Source of the DNA: Halieaceae bacterium
GTDB taxonomy: Bacteria > Pseudomonadota > Gammaproteobacteria > Pseudomonadales > Halieaceae
Assembly (NCBI GenBank): GCA_902547755.1
Contig: CACCPA010000008.1
Span: 48,379-112,378, forward strand
Reading direction: 5' to 3'
Length of the DNA stretch: 64,000 bases
Below, piece after piece: positions 50,910-59,792 of the stretch (position 1 is the first letter of the stretch; every line of letters begins with the position of its first letter). The notes beneath the pieces are model-generated. The model saw only the letters and a program-made list of their open reading frames with translations. It had not been told where the DNA came from and made no database searches. The translations under genes and the position numbers were made by a program.

Positions 50910-51992
50910 CTACCTCAGCTTCAACGTCGCCAGTCCGAAGAGCACAAGCATCGCTGTGATAATCCAAAAACGGACAATCACACGCGGCTCAGGCCAACCG
51001 GAGAGTTCAAAGTGATGATGAATGGGTGCCATTTTGAAGACACGCTTGCCGCGTAACTTGAAGGAGGCAACTTGAATAATGACGGACAGCGTCTCGATGA
51101 CAAAAACTCCGCCCATAATAAAGAGCACGAGTTCCTGTCGGATGATGACGGCGACAATACCCAACGCAGCGCCCAGCGCTAGCGCACCGACATCGCCCAT
51201 GAACACCATGGCTGGATAGGTGTTAAACCACAAGAATCCCAGTCCCGCACCCGCGATAGCACCACAAAAAACGACCATCTCGCCGACACCTGCGATGTAG
51301 GCGATATTCAGATAGGACGCAAAGTCCACCCGACCAGTCACGTAAGCGATCATGCCCAAACCTACAGCCACCATCACCGTAGGGAGAATCGCCAGACCAT
51401 CGAGCCCATCGGTCAAATTAACTGCATTGCTCGACCCTACAACGACAAGGTAAGCCCACGGGATGAAGAGGATTCCCATGACTAGTGCAAAGTCCTTGAA
51501 AAACGGGAGATAGAGGGTCAGCTCAGGGACTTGTGTCGATGTGGCAAATAGATAGCTGACCGCTGCCAAGCCGACCACTGACTGCCAGAAGTATTTCCAG
51601 CCTGCAGGCAGCCCGCGCGAGTCTTTCTCAACTACCTTTCGATAATCATCAACCCAGCCGATCGCACCAAACAACACCGTGGTGAGGAGAGCCACCCAGA
51701 GGTACTTGCTCGATAGATCGCCCCACAGCAAGGTACCCGAGGCAATCGCAACAATGATGAGCGCGCCACCCATCGTTGGGGTGCCCGCTTTACTCAAATG
51801 CGACTGAGGACCATCAACGCGCACAGCCTGACCGATCTGCATCTCCTGCAGCCATCGGATCATCCGCGGGCCTACCAAAGTGGAGATCACCAGAGCTGTC
51901 ATCGCAGACAGAATGCCGCGTAGCGTGATGTACTGAAAAACGGAGAACGCAGATTCCCACGCCGCCAACTGTTGTGCGAGCCAAGTTAACAC
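50910..51992 (-). CDS. mraY: Phospho-N-acetylmuramoyl-pentapeptide-transferase MraY
   Basis: The 360-residue enzyme has ten membrane helices. The catalytic and magnesium segments are [21 protein letters not shown] (Asp pair), [16 protein letters not shown] and [20 protein letters not shown], plus [24 protein letters not shown] at the C-terminus. It transfers phospho-MurNAc-pentapeptide to undecaprenyl phosphate (lipid I). The start is GTG at 51992, overlapping the murF stop by seven bases. Confidence 0.97.
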   Translation of the reverse strand: MLTWLAQQLAAWESAFSVFQYITLRGILSAMTALVISTLVGPRMIRWLQEMQIGQAVRVDGPQSHLSKAGTPTMGGALIIVAIASGTLLWGDLSSKYLWVALLTTVLFGAIGWVDDYRKVVEKDSRGLPAGWKYFWQSVVGLAAVSYLFATSTQVPELTLYLPFFKDFALVMGILFIPWAYLVVVGSSNAVNLTDGLDGLAILPTVMVAVGLGMIAYVTGRVDFASYLNIAYIAGVGEMVVFCGAIAGAGLGFLWFNTYPAMVFMGDVGALALGAALGIVAVIIRQELVLFIMGGVFVIETLSVIIQVASFKLRGKRVFKMAPIHHHFELSGWPEPRVIVRFWIITAMLVLFGLATLKLR

Positions 51993-53347
51993 GTCGCCTC
52001 TCCTGCAGATGCTGTCATTGAAGTCACAAAGCGATCTAACTGCATACCGCGGGACCCCTTAACCAAGATCGTTTCGTCCTGAAAAAACTCAGGGCAATCG
52101 GCCAACAGCTGATCGGTATTGGCAAAGTGCAGAGCGTTAGAAACGCAGTTATCTGAGATGTGCGCTGATAGCTCGCCCACAGCGATAACGCGCTCAATAC
52201 CCAGATCTGACAGATGCCGACCCACCTCGCGGTGGTAATCCGGTCCGTCATTTCCTAACTCCAACATATCGGCCAGCACCGCAGTGCGTGGTGGTCTGGC
52301 ATGCTTGAGCGAGTCGAGCGCAGCCATGACACTGGAGGGACTAGCGTTATAGCTGTCATCAATCAGGCGGATACCCCTATCGAGGTGAAGCGTATTCCCC
52401 CTCCCCTCAACGGGCGATAGGGCCTCGATGCCTTGCACAATCACTGACACATCAATATCCAGCGCCATGGCTGCGGCGATGGCGGCCAATGCGTTAGTCA
52501 CACCGCCCTTGCCGGGGATGGATGAACGCAATGATATCTGGGTGCCCATGGCATCAACGGTGATATCCGACCCATCAAAACCACACTCTATGAGATCCAG
52601 CAGCTGAATATCTGCAGTGTTGATCTCGCCAAAAGAGATAATTCGCGCAGGTGCCGCTCGCAGCTGCCACGCTGAGTAGTGCGATTGATCCGCGTTTAGA
52701 ACGGCCGTATCGGAGGCAGTAAGGTCATCGAGGATCTCACTCTTCGCCTCGACAATGGCCTCCAAACTTCCAAAACGACCCACATGCGCCTCGAGCGCGT
52801 TGAGAAGCACGACCACTTGAGGGGTAGCCATCGACTTCAAATAAGCGATGTCGCCTTTCTGCGAAGCCCCCATTTCAACGACCGCAAAAGTCGGATCTAC
52901 TGACAATCTTGCGAGCGTCAAAGGAACACCGAGCTCGTTATTCTGGTTACCCAAAGTGGCGACCGTCGCTCCAGCAAGCCCGCAAATAGACTCAAGAAAG
53001 GATTTCGCGGTCGTTTTGCCAGCACTGCCTGTTATTCCAATCACCGAGCCGTGGAATCGGCCTCTGATGAGTTGCCCATAGATTGCGCACACCTGATGCG
53101 AATCAGCGGCCTTAATGTGTGGGGCAGCGACGTTGATCGGCCGAGTGCAGGCAATAGCGGCTGCACCCCTGTCCAATGCCTTATCGATAAAATCGTGCCC
53201 GTCGACATGTTCACCGTCGATCGCTACGAAGAGATCACCGGGTTTCACCGCTCGGCTGTCGATCGCCAGACCCGTCAGTACAGCATCACCACTTTCGCAG
53301 TCGACGCCCAAGCTTTGGGCTAATTCAGAGAGACGAAGCTCAAGCAT
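51986..53347 (-). CDS. murF: UDP-N-acetylmuramoyl-tripeptide--D-alanyl-D-alanine ligase MurF
   Basis: The 453-residue ligase has an N-terminal substrate domain with [25 protein letters not shown], the ATP loop [43 protein letters not shown] and [20 protein letters not shown]. It adds D-Ala-D-Ala to the tripeptide precursor. The start overlaps the murE stop by eight bases. Confidence 0.96.
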   Translation of the reverse strand: MLELRLSELAQSLGVDCESGDAVLTGLAIDSRAVKPGDLFVAIDGEHVDGHDFIDKALDRGAAAIACTRPINVAAPHIKAADSHQVCAIYGQLIRGRFHGSVIGITGSAGKTTAKSFLESICGLAGATVATLGNQNNELGVPLTLARLSVDPTFAVVEMGASQKGDIAYLKSMATPQVVVLLNALEAHVGRFGSLEAIVEAKSEILDDLTASDTAVLNADQSHYSAWQLRAAPARIISFGEINTADIQLLDLIECGFDGSDITVDAMGTQISLRSSIPGKGGVTNALAAIAAAMALDIDVSVIVQGIEALSPVEGRGNTLHLDRGIRLIDDSYNASPSSVMAALDSLKHARPPRTAVLADMLELGNDGPDYHREVGRHLSDLGIERVIAVGELSAHISDNCVSNALHFANTDQLLADCPEFFQDETILVKGSRGMQLDRFVTSMTASAGEATC

Positions 53348-54803
53348 GGGTCGCCTCCCGCTCTCGAAGCACCTCTGCCGCGCAGCTCACATCCGAGAAG
53401 TCGAGCTTATTTTCCCCAGCCAGCTGGTAGTTCTCATGTCCCTTACCGGCAACTAGAACAGTGTCACCGGATCGCGCATTGAGAACCGCGTGGCGAATAG
53501 CGGCGCCCCGATCGAGTTCGACATGACAGGGGGAGCCACTGATGCCGACCAGTATGTCCTCAGCGATCATCTCGGGCGATTCCGAACGCGGATTGTCATT
53601 AGTGACTACCAGTTGATCCGCCAGTGAGTCGGCGATGCGACCCATCTCAGGACGCTTACCCGCGTCACGATCACCACCACAGCCAAAGACAACCCAAAGC
53701 GCACCAGTACATGACTGTTTAAGTGCACTGAGCGCACTGGCTAGCGCGTCTGGGGTGTGGGCGTAGTCAACGACCACTCGGATATCGCTACCACCTTTGA
53801 CCTCTTGCATCCGGCCATCAACCGGCAGCAGATGCGAGGCCGCATTCGCTACCTCCGTGAAGGGGAATCCCAGCCCTGTTACCGCAACGATAGCGGCGGT
53901 GACATTAAACGCGTTAAACCGACCGTGGAGTGCGGTCTTGATATCAGCTGTGCCAAATGGGGAATGCATCTGAAATTCCAACCCCGACGAGGTTTCGCTC
54001 GTTACTTTCGCGTAGACGTCGGCATTTGGGTCGATAAAGGACACGCCAAATGCCGGACTTGAGGACGCCTCTCGTGCCTCGTGTGTCGCCTCATCATCCG
54101 CGTTATATATGACACGCGACGGTACAAAATCATTGAAGAGCCGGAGTTTGGCACTGCGATAACGATCGAGATCGCCGTGGTAGTCCAAGTGGTCTCGGGT
54201 AAGATTGCTGAACACACCGGTGTGGATCGTGAGGCCATCCAAGCGGCCCTGCTCTAGTGCGTGGCTCGACGCCTCAATAGCCACATGACGTACTCCCTTA
54301 TCACGCCACTCGGCAAGGTATTGATTTAATGTAAGAATGTCGGGCGTTGTATTTTGAGCCTCGACCGCTTCACCCGCGCGCGTTCTCGCACCCAAGGTAC
54401 CAATAGTGCCAGCCGATGCACCTAAGAGGCGCAGAAGCTGACCTATGTAGTCGGTAATGCTGGTTTTTCCATTCGTGCCAGTCACCGCTAGCAGCGAGAG
54501 ATCTTTACTTGGATCTGCGTAAAATCGTCGAGCTATCTCGCCAAGCTGCGCCTTTAACCCCTGAACGGGTATGACCCGAGAATCAGACGACTCCAGACCC
54601 TCCGCCTCAGCCAAAACCGCAATTGCACCGCGAGCAAAGGCCGCGTCAATATACGCTCTGCCGTCCGAGGCCAACCCCTGCAGAGCCACGAAAACACCAC
54701 CGCTCTCGATAGTGCGACTATCCAGCGACAATCCGGTCGCCATAAGGCCAGTCACTGACGCAGGTAGCTGAGCCAACGATTGAGTCAACGTCGTAAGGTT
54801 CAT
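53340..54803 (-). CDS. murE: UDP-N-acetylmuramoyl-tripeptide synthetase MurE (meso-diaminopimelate type)
   Basis: The protein of about 487 residues has SLDSRTIESGGVFVALQG, the ATP loop AVTGTNGKTSITDYIGQLL, NTTPDILTLNQYLAEW, and FGCGGDRDAGKRPEMGRIA. The TNDNPRSESPE motif contains DNPR, which marks preference for meso-diaminopimelate. The frame is open further upstream into ftsI and is not coding there. ATG 54803 lies one base after the ftsI stop. GTG 54812, with GGGAGG nine bases upstream, is a real alternative. Confidence 0.95.
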   Translation of the reverse strand: MNLTTLTQSLAQLPASVTGLMATGLSLDSRTIESGGVFVALQGLASDGRAYIDAAFARGAIAVLAEAEGLESSDSRVIPVQGLKAQLGEIARRFYADPSKDLSLLAVTGTNGKTSITDYIGQLLRLLGASAGTIGTLGARTRAGEAVEAQNTTPDILTLNQYLAEWRDKGVRHVAIEASSHALEQGRLDGLTIHTGVFSNLTRDHLDYHGDLDRYRSAKLRLFNDFVPSRVIYNADDEATHEAREASSSPAFGVSFIDPNADVYAKVTSETSSGLEFQMHSPFGTADIKTALHGRFNAFNVTAAIVAVTGLGFPFTEVANAASHLLPVDGRMQEVKGGSDIRVVVDYAHTPDALASALSALKQSCTGALWVVFGCGGDRDAGKRPEMGRIADSLADQLVVTNDNPRSESPEMIAEDILVGISGSPCHVELDRGAAIRHAVLNARSGDTVLVAGKGHENYQLAGENKLDFSDVSCAAEVLREREATHA

Positions 54804-54804
54804 C

Positions 54805-56562
54805 TCAGGCACGGGAATCATCCTCCCGCGAGGCCGCCAGCATGCGGCTGTTCGACACTGGCTCGGCCGAATTAGGGACGACATTTCGTATCCGCAGAAC
54901 CTCTTGGGTAATTCTCGAATAAACCGGCGCCGCTGCAGCACCACCACCGTACACGTCGCCTTCCGGCTCATCGATGACAACGACCGTAACGTAACGGGGT
55001 GACTCAACAGGCGCAACGCCAGCAAACATCGCGACATATCGGTCGTCGAGATAACCTTCTCGCCCTACCTTGTGAACCGTGCCGGTCTTGCCTCCAACAT
55101 CGAAACCTGAAACCGCGGCGCGCTGAGCTGTACCCTCAGGGCCTGTTACCCGGTGTAGAACCGTAACAACTTTCTCTGCCACCACCGGTGAGATGATCTG
55201 TCGACCGACGCTCGCGCTAGGGTCATTGTCTTGAGAGGCCTGAGCCAATAGCGTTAATGGCACCATATGCCCTTCATTGGCAAAGACGGCATAGGCATGA
55301 GCTAGTTGCAGTGGTGTCACCAGCAAACCGTAGCCAAACGCGGGAGTAACACGGTCAATGGCACTCCAGAAATCATGGTCGGGTAGCCGGCCTGTGCGCT
55401 CACCCGGGAACTCCGCACCCGTCAGCTGACCCAGACCAAAACGCTGGAATACATCGATGATGTGCTCGTGACCAATGGTCTGGGCCATTTTCGTGACGCC
55501 GACCTGACTCGACTTCTCTATGACGCGAGATACCGTAATTTCGCCGTAGTTACGTGGATCAGGGAGCACCTTATTACCCACTGTAATACGGCCAGGCGAT
55601 GTATCAATGAGGGTTTCGATGTCGAACTCACCGCTCTCGAGAGCGGCTACCAGAGTCAATGGCTTCACCGTTGAACCGGGCTCAAAGACGTCAGTGACGA
55701 CCCGGTTGCGCATAGCTGCAAGATCCAACTGACCTCGTCTATTCGGATTGAATGACGGTAGATTGGTCATCGCCAGGATTTCACCCGTCATGGCATCGAG
55801 CGTCACAGCGGACGCGGCCGATGCGCCCGTTTCCCTCATAGCGCGCAATAACTCTCGGTGCTGTACGTGCTGGAGTCGCAGATCAATGCTGAGCTGAATC
55901 GACTCACCATCCGCGGCCTCCGACACCACGCCAATGTCTCTAATCGCCTCACCGTGGAGATCTTTAATGAAGCGCTTTTTACCGGGCTGGCCTTGAAGCT
56001 GACTATCGAAGACTAATTCAACGCCAGTTGCTCCCGCACCATCGATATCAGTCGTACCCACCAACTGGGAGACCACCTCCCCTGCAGGATAGAAACGCTT
56101 GTATTCCCGCTGACCGTAAACACCAGGGATATCTGCCGCGAGGACTGTTCGCGCCGTTTGAGGCGTTTGATGCCTCGCGAGATACATGAATTGCTTTTTG
56201 CGATAGCGATCCAACCGAGATGCAAATTCAGAGGCCGGAAGGTTCATCAACTCGGCGAGCTCGATCTCGCGACCACTGCCGCGTAGCTCCTGAGGATTTG
56301 CCCAGAGAGTCACAACCGGCGTAGACACCGCGAGTGGCGCACCTCGACGATCGGTAATCAATCCTCGATAAGCCGGAATTTCTGCAGATCTCACAGCGCG
56401 AAGATCACCTTGGCGCTGCAGGAAATCAGTCCCATATTGACTCGCTCCGACCTGAAGCTGAACTAAACGCAGAACCAACATGCCAAACAAACCAGCGAGC
56501 AATGCTGTTACTACAATAATGCGCCACGTGAAGATGGGCGTGGTGTTGGTTTTGGCACTCAT
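54805..56562 (-). CDS. ftsI: Septal transpeptidase FtsI (PBP3)
   Basis: The 585-residue class B penicillin-binding protein has a short cytoplasmic tail, one membrane helix (about 14-34), a pedestal domain with YRGLITDRRGAPLAVS, and a transpeptidase domain with the nucleophile in FEPGSTVKPLTLV (Ser297) and KTGT near residue 495. The usual SxN motif reads SSQ (residues 351-353), with KSSQVGVTK instead of KSSNVGVSK. It cross-links septal peptidoglycan with FtsW. ATGA overlap with ftsL. Confidence 0.95.
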   Translation of the reverse strand: MSAKTNTTPIFTWRIIVVTALLAGLFGMLVLRLVQLQVGASQYGTDFLQRQGDLRAVRSAEIPAYRGLITDRRGAPLAVSTPVVTLWANPQELRGSGREIELAELMNLPASEFASRLDRYRKKQFMYLARHQTPQTARTVLAADIPGVYGQREYKRFYPAGEVVSQLVGTTDIDGAGATGVELVFDSQLQGQPGKKRFIKDLHGEAIRDIGVVSEAADGESIQLSIDLRLQHVQHRELLRAMRETGASAASAVTLDAMTGEILAMTNLPSFNPNRRGQLDLAAMRNRVVTDVFEPGSTVKPLTLVAALESGEFDIETLIDTSPGRITVGNKVLPDPRNYGEITVSRVIEKSSQVGVTKMAQTIGHEHIIDVFQRFGLGQLTGAEFPGERTGRLPDHDFWSAIDRVTPAFGYGLLVTPLQLAHAYAVFANEGHMVPLTLLAQASQDNDPSASVGRQIISPVVAEKVVTVLHRVTGPEGTAQRAAVSGFDVGGKTGTVHKVGREGYLDDRYVAMFAGVAPVESPRYVTVVVIDEPEGDVYGGGAAAAPVYSRITQEVLRIRNVVPNSAEPVSNSRMLAASREDDSRA

Positions 56563-56840
56563 TCGATCACCACTCGAATAGCGCCTGTGTCCGGCGATGT
56601 CATGGTGAGTGATGTGCGCGAGATGGCACTCACGCGATGTGGTGCAGACAGTGTTGAGTATTCGAGAACGAGACGACTGTAGTCCTCCTGCAACTGCCAG
56701 CGCTCGCTCTCCTGCGCCTGAAGCGATGCAAACAGCAATCTGGTTTGATGTGTTTCCTTAACCACCGACAGCGCGCTGATCACAACACCAATGAAGCAGG
56801 TAATAAGGCCCATAGGCGACATAAGAAAGCGGCGAATCAC
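56559..56840 (-). CDS. ftsL: Cell division protein FtsL
   Basis: The 93-residue bitopic protein has a short N-terminus, one membrane helix (about residues 8-25) and a periplasmic coiled-coil ([31 protein letters not shown]). It forms the FtsQLB complex that signals to FtsWI. Translation starts at GTG 56840, inside the rsmH stop codon (GTGA overlap). Identification rests on size, topology and position between rsmH and ftsI. Confidence 0.93.
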   Translation of the reverse strand: MIRRFLMSPMGLITCFIGVVISALSVVKETHQTRLLFASLQAQESERWQLQEDYSRLVLEYSTLSAPHRVSAISRTSLTMTSPDTGAIRVVIE

Positions 56841-57754
56841 GCTCGACGCTCCGCCACACGCATAATTGCTGACCGAGATCGAGGATTACGTTGTACTTCA
56901 CTTGTTGAGGGCTTTACGACCTTGCCAATCAAGTTCAGGGTTTTTCCCGTATCGCTGCCAGTAACAGGCACATACTTTGGGAGCTGCTGACCGCGCGCTT
57001 GGTCACGCATGAAGCGCTTCACAATGCGATCTTCCAGAGAGTGGAAGCTGATGACTACCAGGCGCCCACCCTCGGACAAAGCGTCAACCATCTGCCCAAG
57101 AGCAGCCTCTAGATCCTCAAGCTCTCTGTTAATGAAAATACGAATGGCCTGGAAAGCCCGTGTTGCTGGATGCTTGTTTGGCTCCCACTTGGGATTGGCC
57201 TCCGCCACAATCGTGGCTAACTGCTTTGTGCGCGTTATCGGCGACTCGGCACGCGCCTTGACAATCGCCGAGGCCATTCGCTTGGCAAACCGCTCTTCAC
57301 CGTAAGTCTTGATGACATTTGCAATATCCGCCTCGGAAGCCGTTGCCAGCCACTCCGCTGCGCTCATACCTGCGCGCGTATCCATCCGCATATCGAGCGG
57401 ACCGTCATCACTAAAGCCAAATCCGCGCGCAGCATTGTCAAGTTGAGGCGATGAAACACCGAGATCGAGCAGAATGCCGTCGAGTTCTGCCCTAGCGACT
57501 CGATCAGATATGCCAGCAAAACTTGCGGGCACAAATTCAAAACGGGGGTCATCAGCGAATTGTCCTGCCGAGCTCTCAGCCTCTGGATCCTTGTCAAAAG
57601 CAATTAAACGCCCATAGGAGGACAGTGAATTTAGAATGGCCCGGCTATGACCGCCGCGCCCAAAGGTGCCGTCGAGGTAGATGCCGTCGGGCTTGATGGC
57701 GAGTGCCGCTACCGACTCTTCAAGTAATACGGAAGCGTGCTCCGCCTGACTCAA
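56837..57754 (-). CDS. rsmH: 16S rRNA (cytosine-1402-N4)-methyltransferase RsmH
   Basis: The 305-residue methyltransferase has [15 protein letters not shown] at the start, [14 protein letters not shown] (SAM site), [30 protein letters not shown], and the C-terminal [21 protein letters not shown] and [16 protein letters not shown]. It methylates C1402 of 16S rRNA. It starts at TTG 57754, embedded in the mraZ stop as TTGA. Confidence 0.96.
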   Translation of the reverse strand: MSQAEHASVLLEESVAALAIKPDGIYLDGTFGRGGHSRAILNSLSSYGRLIAFDKDPEAESSAGQFADDPRFEFVPASFAGISDRVARAELDGILLDLGVSSPQLDNAARGFGFSDDGPLDMRMDTRAGMSAAEWLATASEADIANVIKTYGEERFAKRMASAIVKARAESPITRTKQLATIVAEANPKWEPNKHPATRAFQAIRIFINRELEDLEAALGQMVDALSEGGRLVVISFHSLEDRIVKRFMRDQARGQQLPKYVPVTGSDTGKTLNLIGKVVKPSTSEVQRNPRSRSAIMRVAERRA

Positions 57755-58200
57755 AGTTTCAACTCCATCAGTTCAGCAGGAAGATCGACTTCATCGGCCG
57801 CCAATGCTGCCTCGCACTCAGCCTCCCACAGCGACTCTGCCCAGAGCTCTAGCTTATTCCCCTGCCCCACCAGAACCACTCGCTTCTCCAAATGCGCGTA
57901 TTCGCGTAAGGCGCCGGGAAGCAAAATTCGGCCGTTACTATCAAGATCAAGATCACTGGCATAGCCCAAGACCAACCTTTGAAAACGTCGAACCGGCGGA
58001 TTTAACGTCGGAAGATTTTGAATATCTCGCTCAATGCGCTCCCATTCCCTGAGCGGGTACAGGACCAAACAGGATGACTGTGTGTCGATGGTGACAACAA
58101 CGGAGCCCGCACTGATATCCAAGAGCGACTCGCGCTGGCGCGCAGGGACAGATAACCGCCCTTTCGCATCCAGATTGATGTGCTGTACTCCCCTGAACAC
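57751..58200 (-). CDS. mraZ: Transcriptional regulator MraZ
   Basis: The 149-residue protein has two AbrB-like halves. The first is [23 protein letters not shown] and the second [37 protein letters not shown]. MraZ forms a ring-shaped oligomer that binds repeats in its own promoter and represses the dcw cluster. The start is GTG 58200 with GGAG seven bases upstream. The frame extends to 58266 but that part covers the operator. Confidence 0.95.
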   Translation of the reverse strand: MFRGVQHINLDAKGRLSVPARQRESLLDISAGSVVVTIDTQSSCLVLYPLREWERIERDIQNLPTLNPPVRRFQRLVLGYASDLDLDSNGRILLPGALREYAHLEKRVVLVGQGNKLELWAESLWEAECEAALAADEVDLPAELMELKL

Positions 58201-58239
58201 CACAAATCTCCACCTTGCCTCAAAAAAAGCCGAGTAATT

Positions 58240-58263
58240 CCCCAAAAACCCACTTTTTCCCAC
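58240..58263 (-). promoter_or_regulatory. MraZ-type operator repeats
   Basis: On the minus strand, GTGGGAAAAAGTGGGTTTTTG contains two TGGG boxes ten bases apart and a third TGGG eight bases further, the arrangement of direct TGGGN repeats known for MraZ binding. They lie between the predicted -10 and the mraZ start, where MraZ would block transcription. Confidence 0.75.
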
Positions 58264-58271
58264 CAATCACC

Positions 58272-58300
58272 ACTTTAACAATCGAGTGTAGGCCAGTCAA
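58272..58300 (-). promoter_or_regulatory. Predicted sigma-70 promoter of the dcw cluster (Pmra)
   Basis: On the minus strand TTGACT (58295-58300) and TAAAGT (58272-58277) are separated by 17 bases, a good -35/-10 pair about 75 bases before mraZ. The transcript would start close to the MraZ repeats. Confidence 0.7.
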
Positions 58301-58501
58301 TGCGAAGAAAAGAAAATATCTAAGTAATTCAGCACCTTATATGCGCCAGAGAAGGGCTTTAGAGCATGGAAAATCGACATACAAACACGCGCATAAACAG
58401 CACGAAAGTCAGTCTATTAGCTCTTTATTGGAGAGATTTTCTCCGAAAAAAAGACAAACTAGCATAAAAGCTAACTTTATATTCTTAAACGATATAAAGG
58501 A
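58301..58501. other. AT-rich intergenic spacer between mraZ promoter and rnpB terminator
   Basis: This stretch of about 200 bases is much richer in A and T than its surroundings. I see no gene or tRNA. A weak dyad, GGAGA with TCTCC around 58430-58444, may be chance. AT-rich DNA upstream of the mraZ -35 could act as an UP-like element. Confidence 0.4.
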
Positions 58502-58521
58502 GCACCCCCGAATGGGGGTGC
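58502..58521 (-). terminator. Rho-independent terminator after rnpB
   Basis: GCACCCCC-ATTC-GGGGGTGC on the minus strand is a perfect 8-bp stem followed by TCCTTTATAT. It begins six bases after the end of RNase P RNA and would stop rnpB transcription before the mraZ promoter. Confidence 0.75.
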
Positions 58522-58527
58522 ATTGGT

Positions 58528-58901
58528 GAGTCAATCGATAAGCCGGGTTCTGTCGTGAACGGTCATTCATCTGCGACACTCGTCGCCAAGTGCCTGTAGC
58601 GACCTACCCGGATCCGCCGAGGGTCACGGCATAAGGATCCCTATTTGGTCTTGCTCCGAGCGGGGTTTACCATCGCCACGCCTGTTACCAGCCGCGCGGT
58701 GCGCTCTTACCGCACCTTTTCACCCTTACCTGAATGACATTCAGGCGGTTTCCTTTCTGCTGCACTTTCCGTGAGCTTACACTCCCCAGGTGTTACCTGG
58801 CGCTCTGACCCAATGGAGCCCGGACTTTCCTCTGCACCCACAAGGTACAGCGACCGTTTAACTGACTCAGGGTGACGGTAGCACTCAGGGCGCACTGACT
58901 C
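58528..58901 (-). ncRNA. rnpB: RNase P RNA, bacterial class A
   Basis: The minus strand contains the conserved core: GAGGAAAGTCCGGGCTCC near the 5' side (58819-58836), GGTAAACCCC followed by the GCAAGACCAAATAGG segment, and ACAGAACCCGGCTTATCG near the 3' end. The ends pair as stem P1 (GAGTCAGT with ATTGACTC), which fixes the limits and gives 374 nt. It is the catalytic RNA that trims the 5' ends of tRNAs. It lies between rsmI and mraZ, 11 bases after the rsmI stop. Confidence 0.96.
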
Positions 58902-58912
58902 AATGCAACTAA

Positions 58913-59743
58913 TTACTCTCGATTAATGAGCAGCTGATAGAGATCTCGCGACTTCAGATCATAGTGATCCGCGACTATCTGCGCGGCCTTTCTTGGGGGA
59001 AGCTCGTCGGCCAGCGCATGCAGTAAGTTAGACGCCTCATCGCTGACGCCCTCTCCTTTCTGAGTATCTGGCGCAATCATTACAACAAACTCCCCGCGCT
59101 GTTGGTTGGCGTCAGCTTTGACCCAGTCGCGAATAACGGCCACGGTATCTCGGCGAACGGTCTCGAATGTTTTTGTAAGCTCGCGTGCAATACACACCTC
59201 GCGCAGCGCTCCCAACACCTCCTCAACATCATCGAGCAAGTCGAGAATCCGATGAGGAGCCTCGTAAAGAATAATTGTTGAATCGCTGGACTTCAGCACA
59301 TCAAGACGCGTGCGACGGGCATTTTGTTTAGAGGGTAAAAATCCAACGAACTGAAAGCTGTGTGTCGGCAAGCCTGCGGCGCTAAGTGCCGTAATCGCAG
59401 CACACGGTCCCGGCAGTGGCACCACTGGCATGCTCTTGGCTTGTACCGCTCGAACAAGTTGATACCCAGGATCTGAAACTAACGGCGTACCCGCATCACT
59501 GATCAGTGCAATACGCTCGCCTTCTACGATTCGCTCCGCAAGCGCCATAGCTGCACTCTCGGCGCTGTGCTCGTGAAAGCTGATAAGCGGTGTTGTAATC
59601 TCGTAGTGATTAAGCAGCGTTCGCGAGTGCCGCGTGTCCTCGGCGGCAATCACATCGACGGCCTGTAGCACTTCAACTGACCGCAGTGTCATATCACCGA
59701 TGTTCCCGATGGGTGTGGGCACAACATACAATGCGGCTTTCAA
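58913..59743 (-). CDS. rsmI: 16S rRNA (cytidine-1402-2'-O)-methyltransferase RsmI
   Basis: The protein of about 276 residues belongs to the tetrapyrrole methylase fold, with LYVVPTPIGNIGDMTLRSVEVL, AEDTRHSRTLLNHY, LISDAGTPLVSDPGYQLVRA (SAM site) and LPGPCAAITALSAAGLPT. It 2'-O-methylates C1402, the same nucleotide that RsmH modifies. The start is TTG 59743 with GAGGAG six bases upstream. The frame continues to TTG 59764. It is divergent from lpoA, as in E. coli. Confidence 0.94.
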   Translation of the reverse strand: MKAALYVVPTPIGNIGDMTLRSVEVLQAVDVIAAEDTRHSRTLLNHYEITTPLISFHEHSAESAAMALAERIVEGERIALISDAGTPLVSDPGYQLVRAVQAKSMPVVPLPGPCAAITALSAAGLPTHSFQFVGFLPSKQNARRTRLDVLKSSDSTIILYEAPHRILDLLDDVEEVLGALREVCIARELTKTFETVRRDTVAVIRDWVKADANQQRGEFVVMIAPDTQKGEGVSDEASNLLHALADELPPRKAAQIVADHYDLKSRDLYQLLINRE

Positions 59744-59792
59744 TTCACGCTCCTCTACGTACAATCAGTGGAAACTCGGCGGCTCTTTTGTG

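Noticed and set aside
54803..55037. Upstream extension of the murE frame by 78 residues
   Set aside because: The extra part overlaps ftsI in another frame and does not look like MurE; known MurE proteins start near the ATG at 54803.
58201..58266. Upstream extension of the mraZ frame by 22 residues
   Set aside because: It would cover the MraZ repeats and part of the predicted promoter; the family start FRGV lies at GTG 58200.
58528..58901. Short frames within the RNase P RNA
   Set aside because: The conserved core and the P1 pairing show this is rnpB; coding frames here are accidental.
59634..59792. Upstream extension of the lpoA frame by 53 residues
   Set aside because: It is antisense to rsmI and would place the lipoprotein signal in the middle of the protein.
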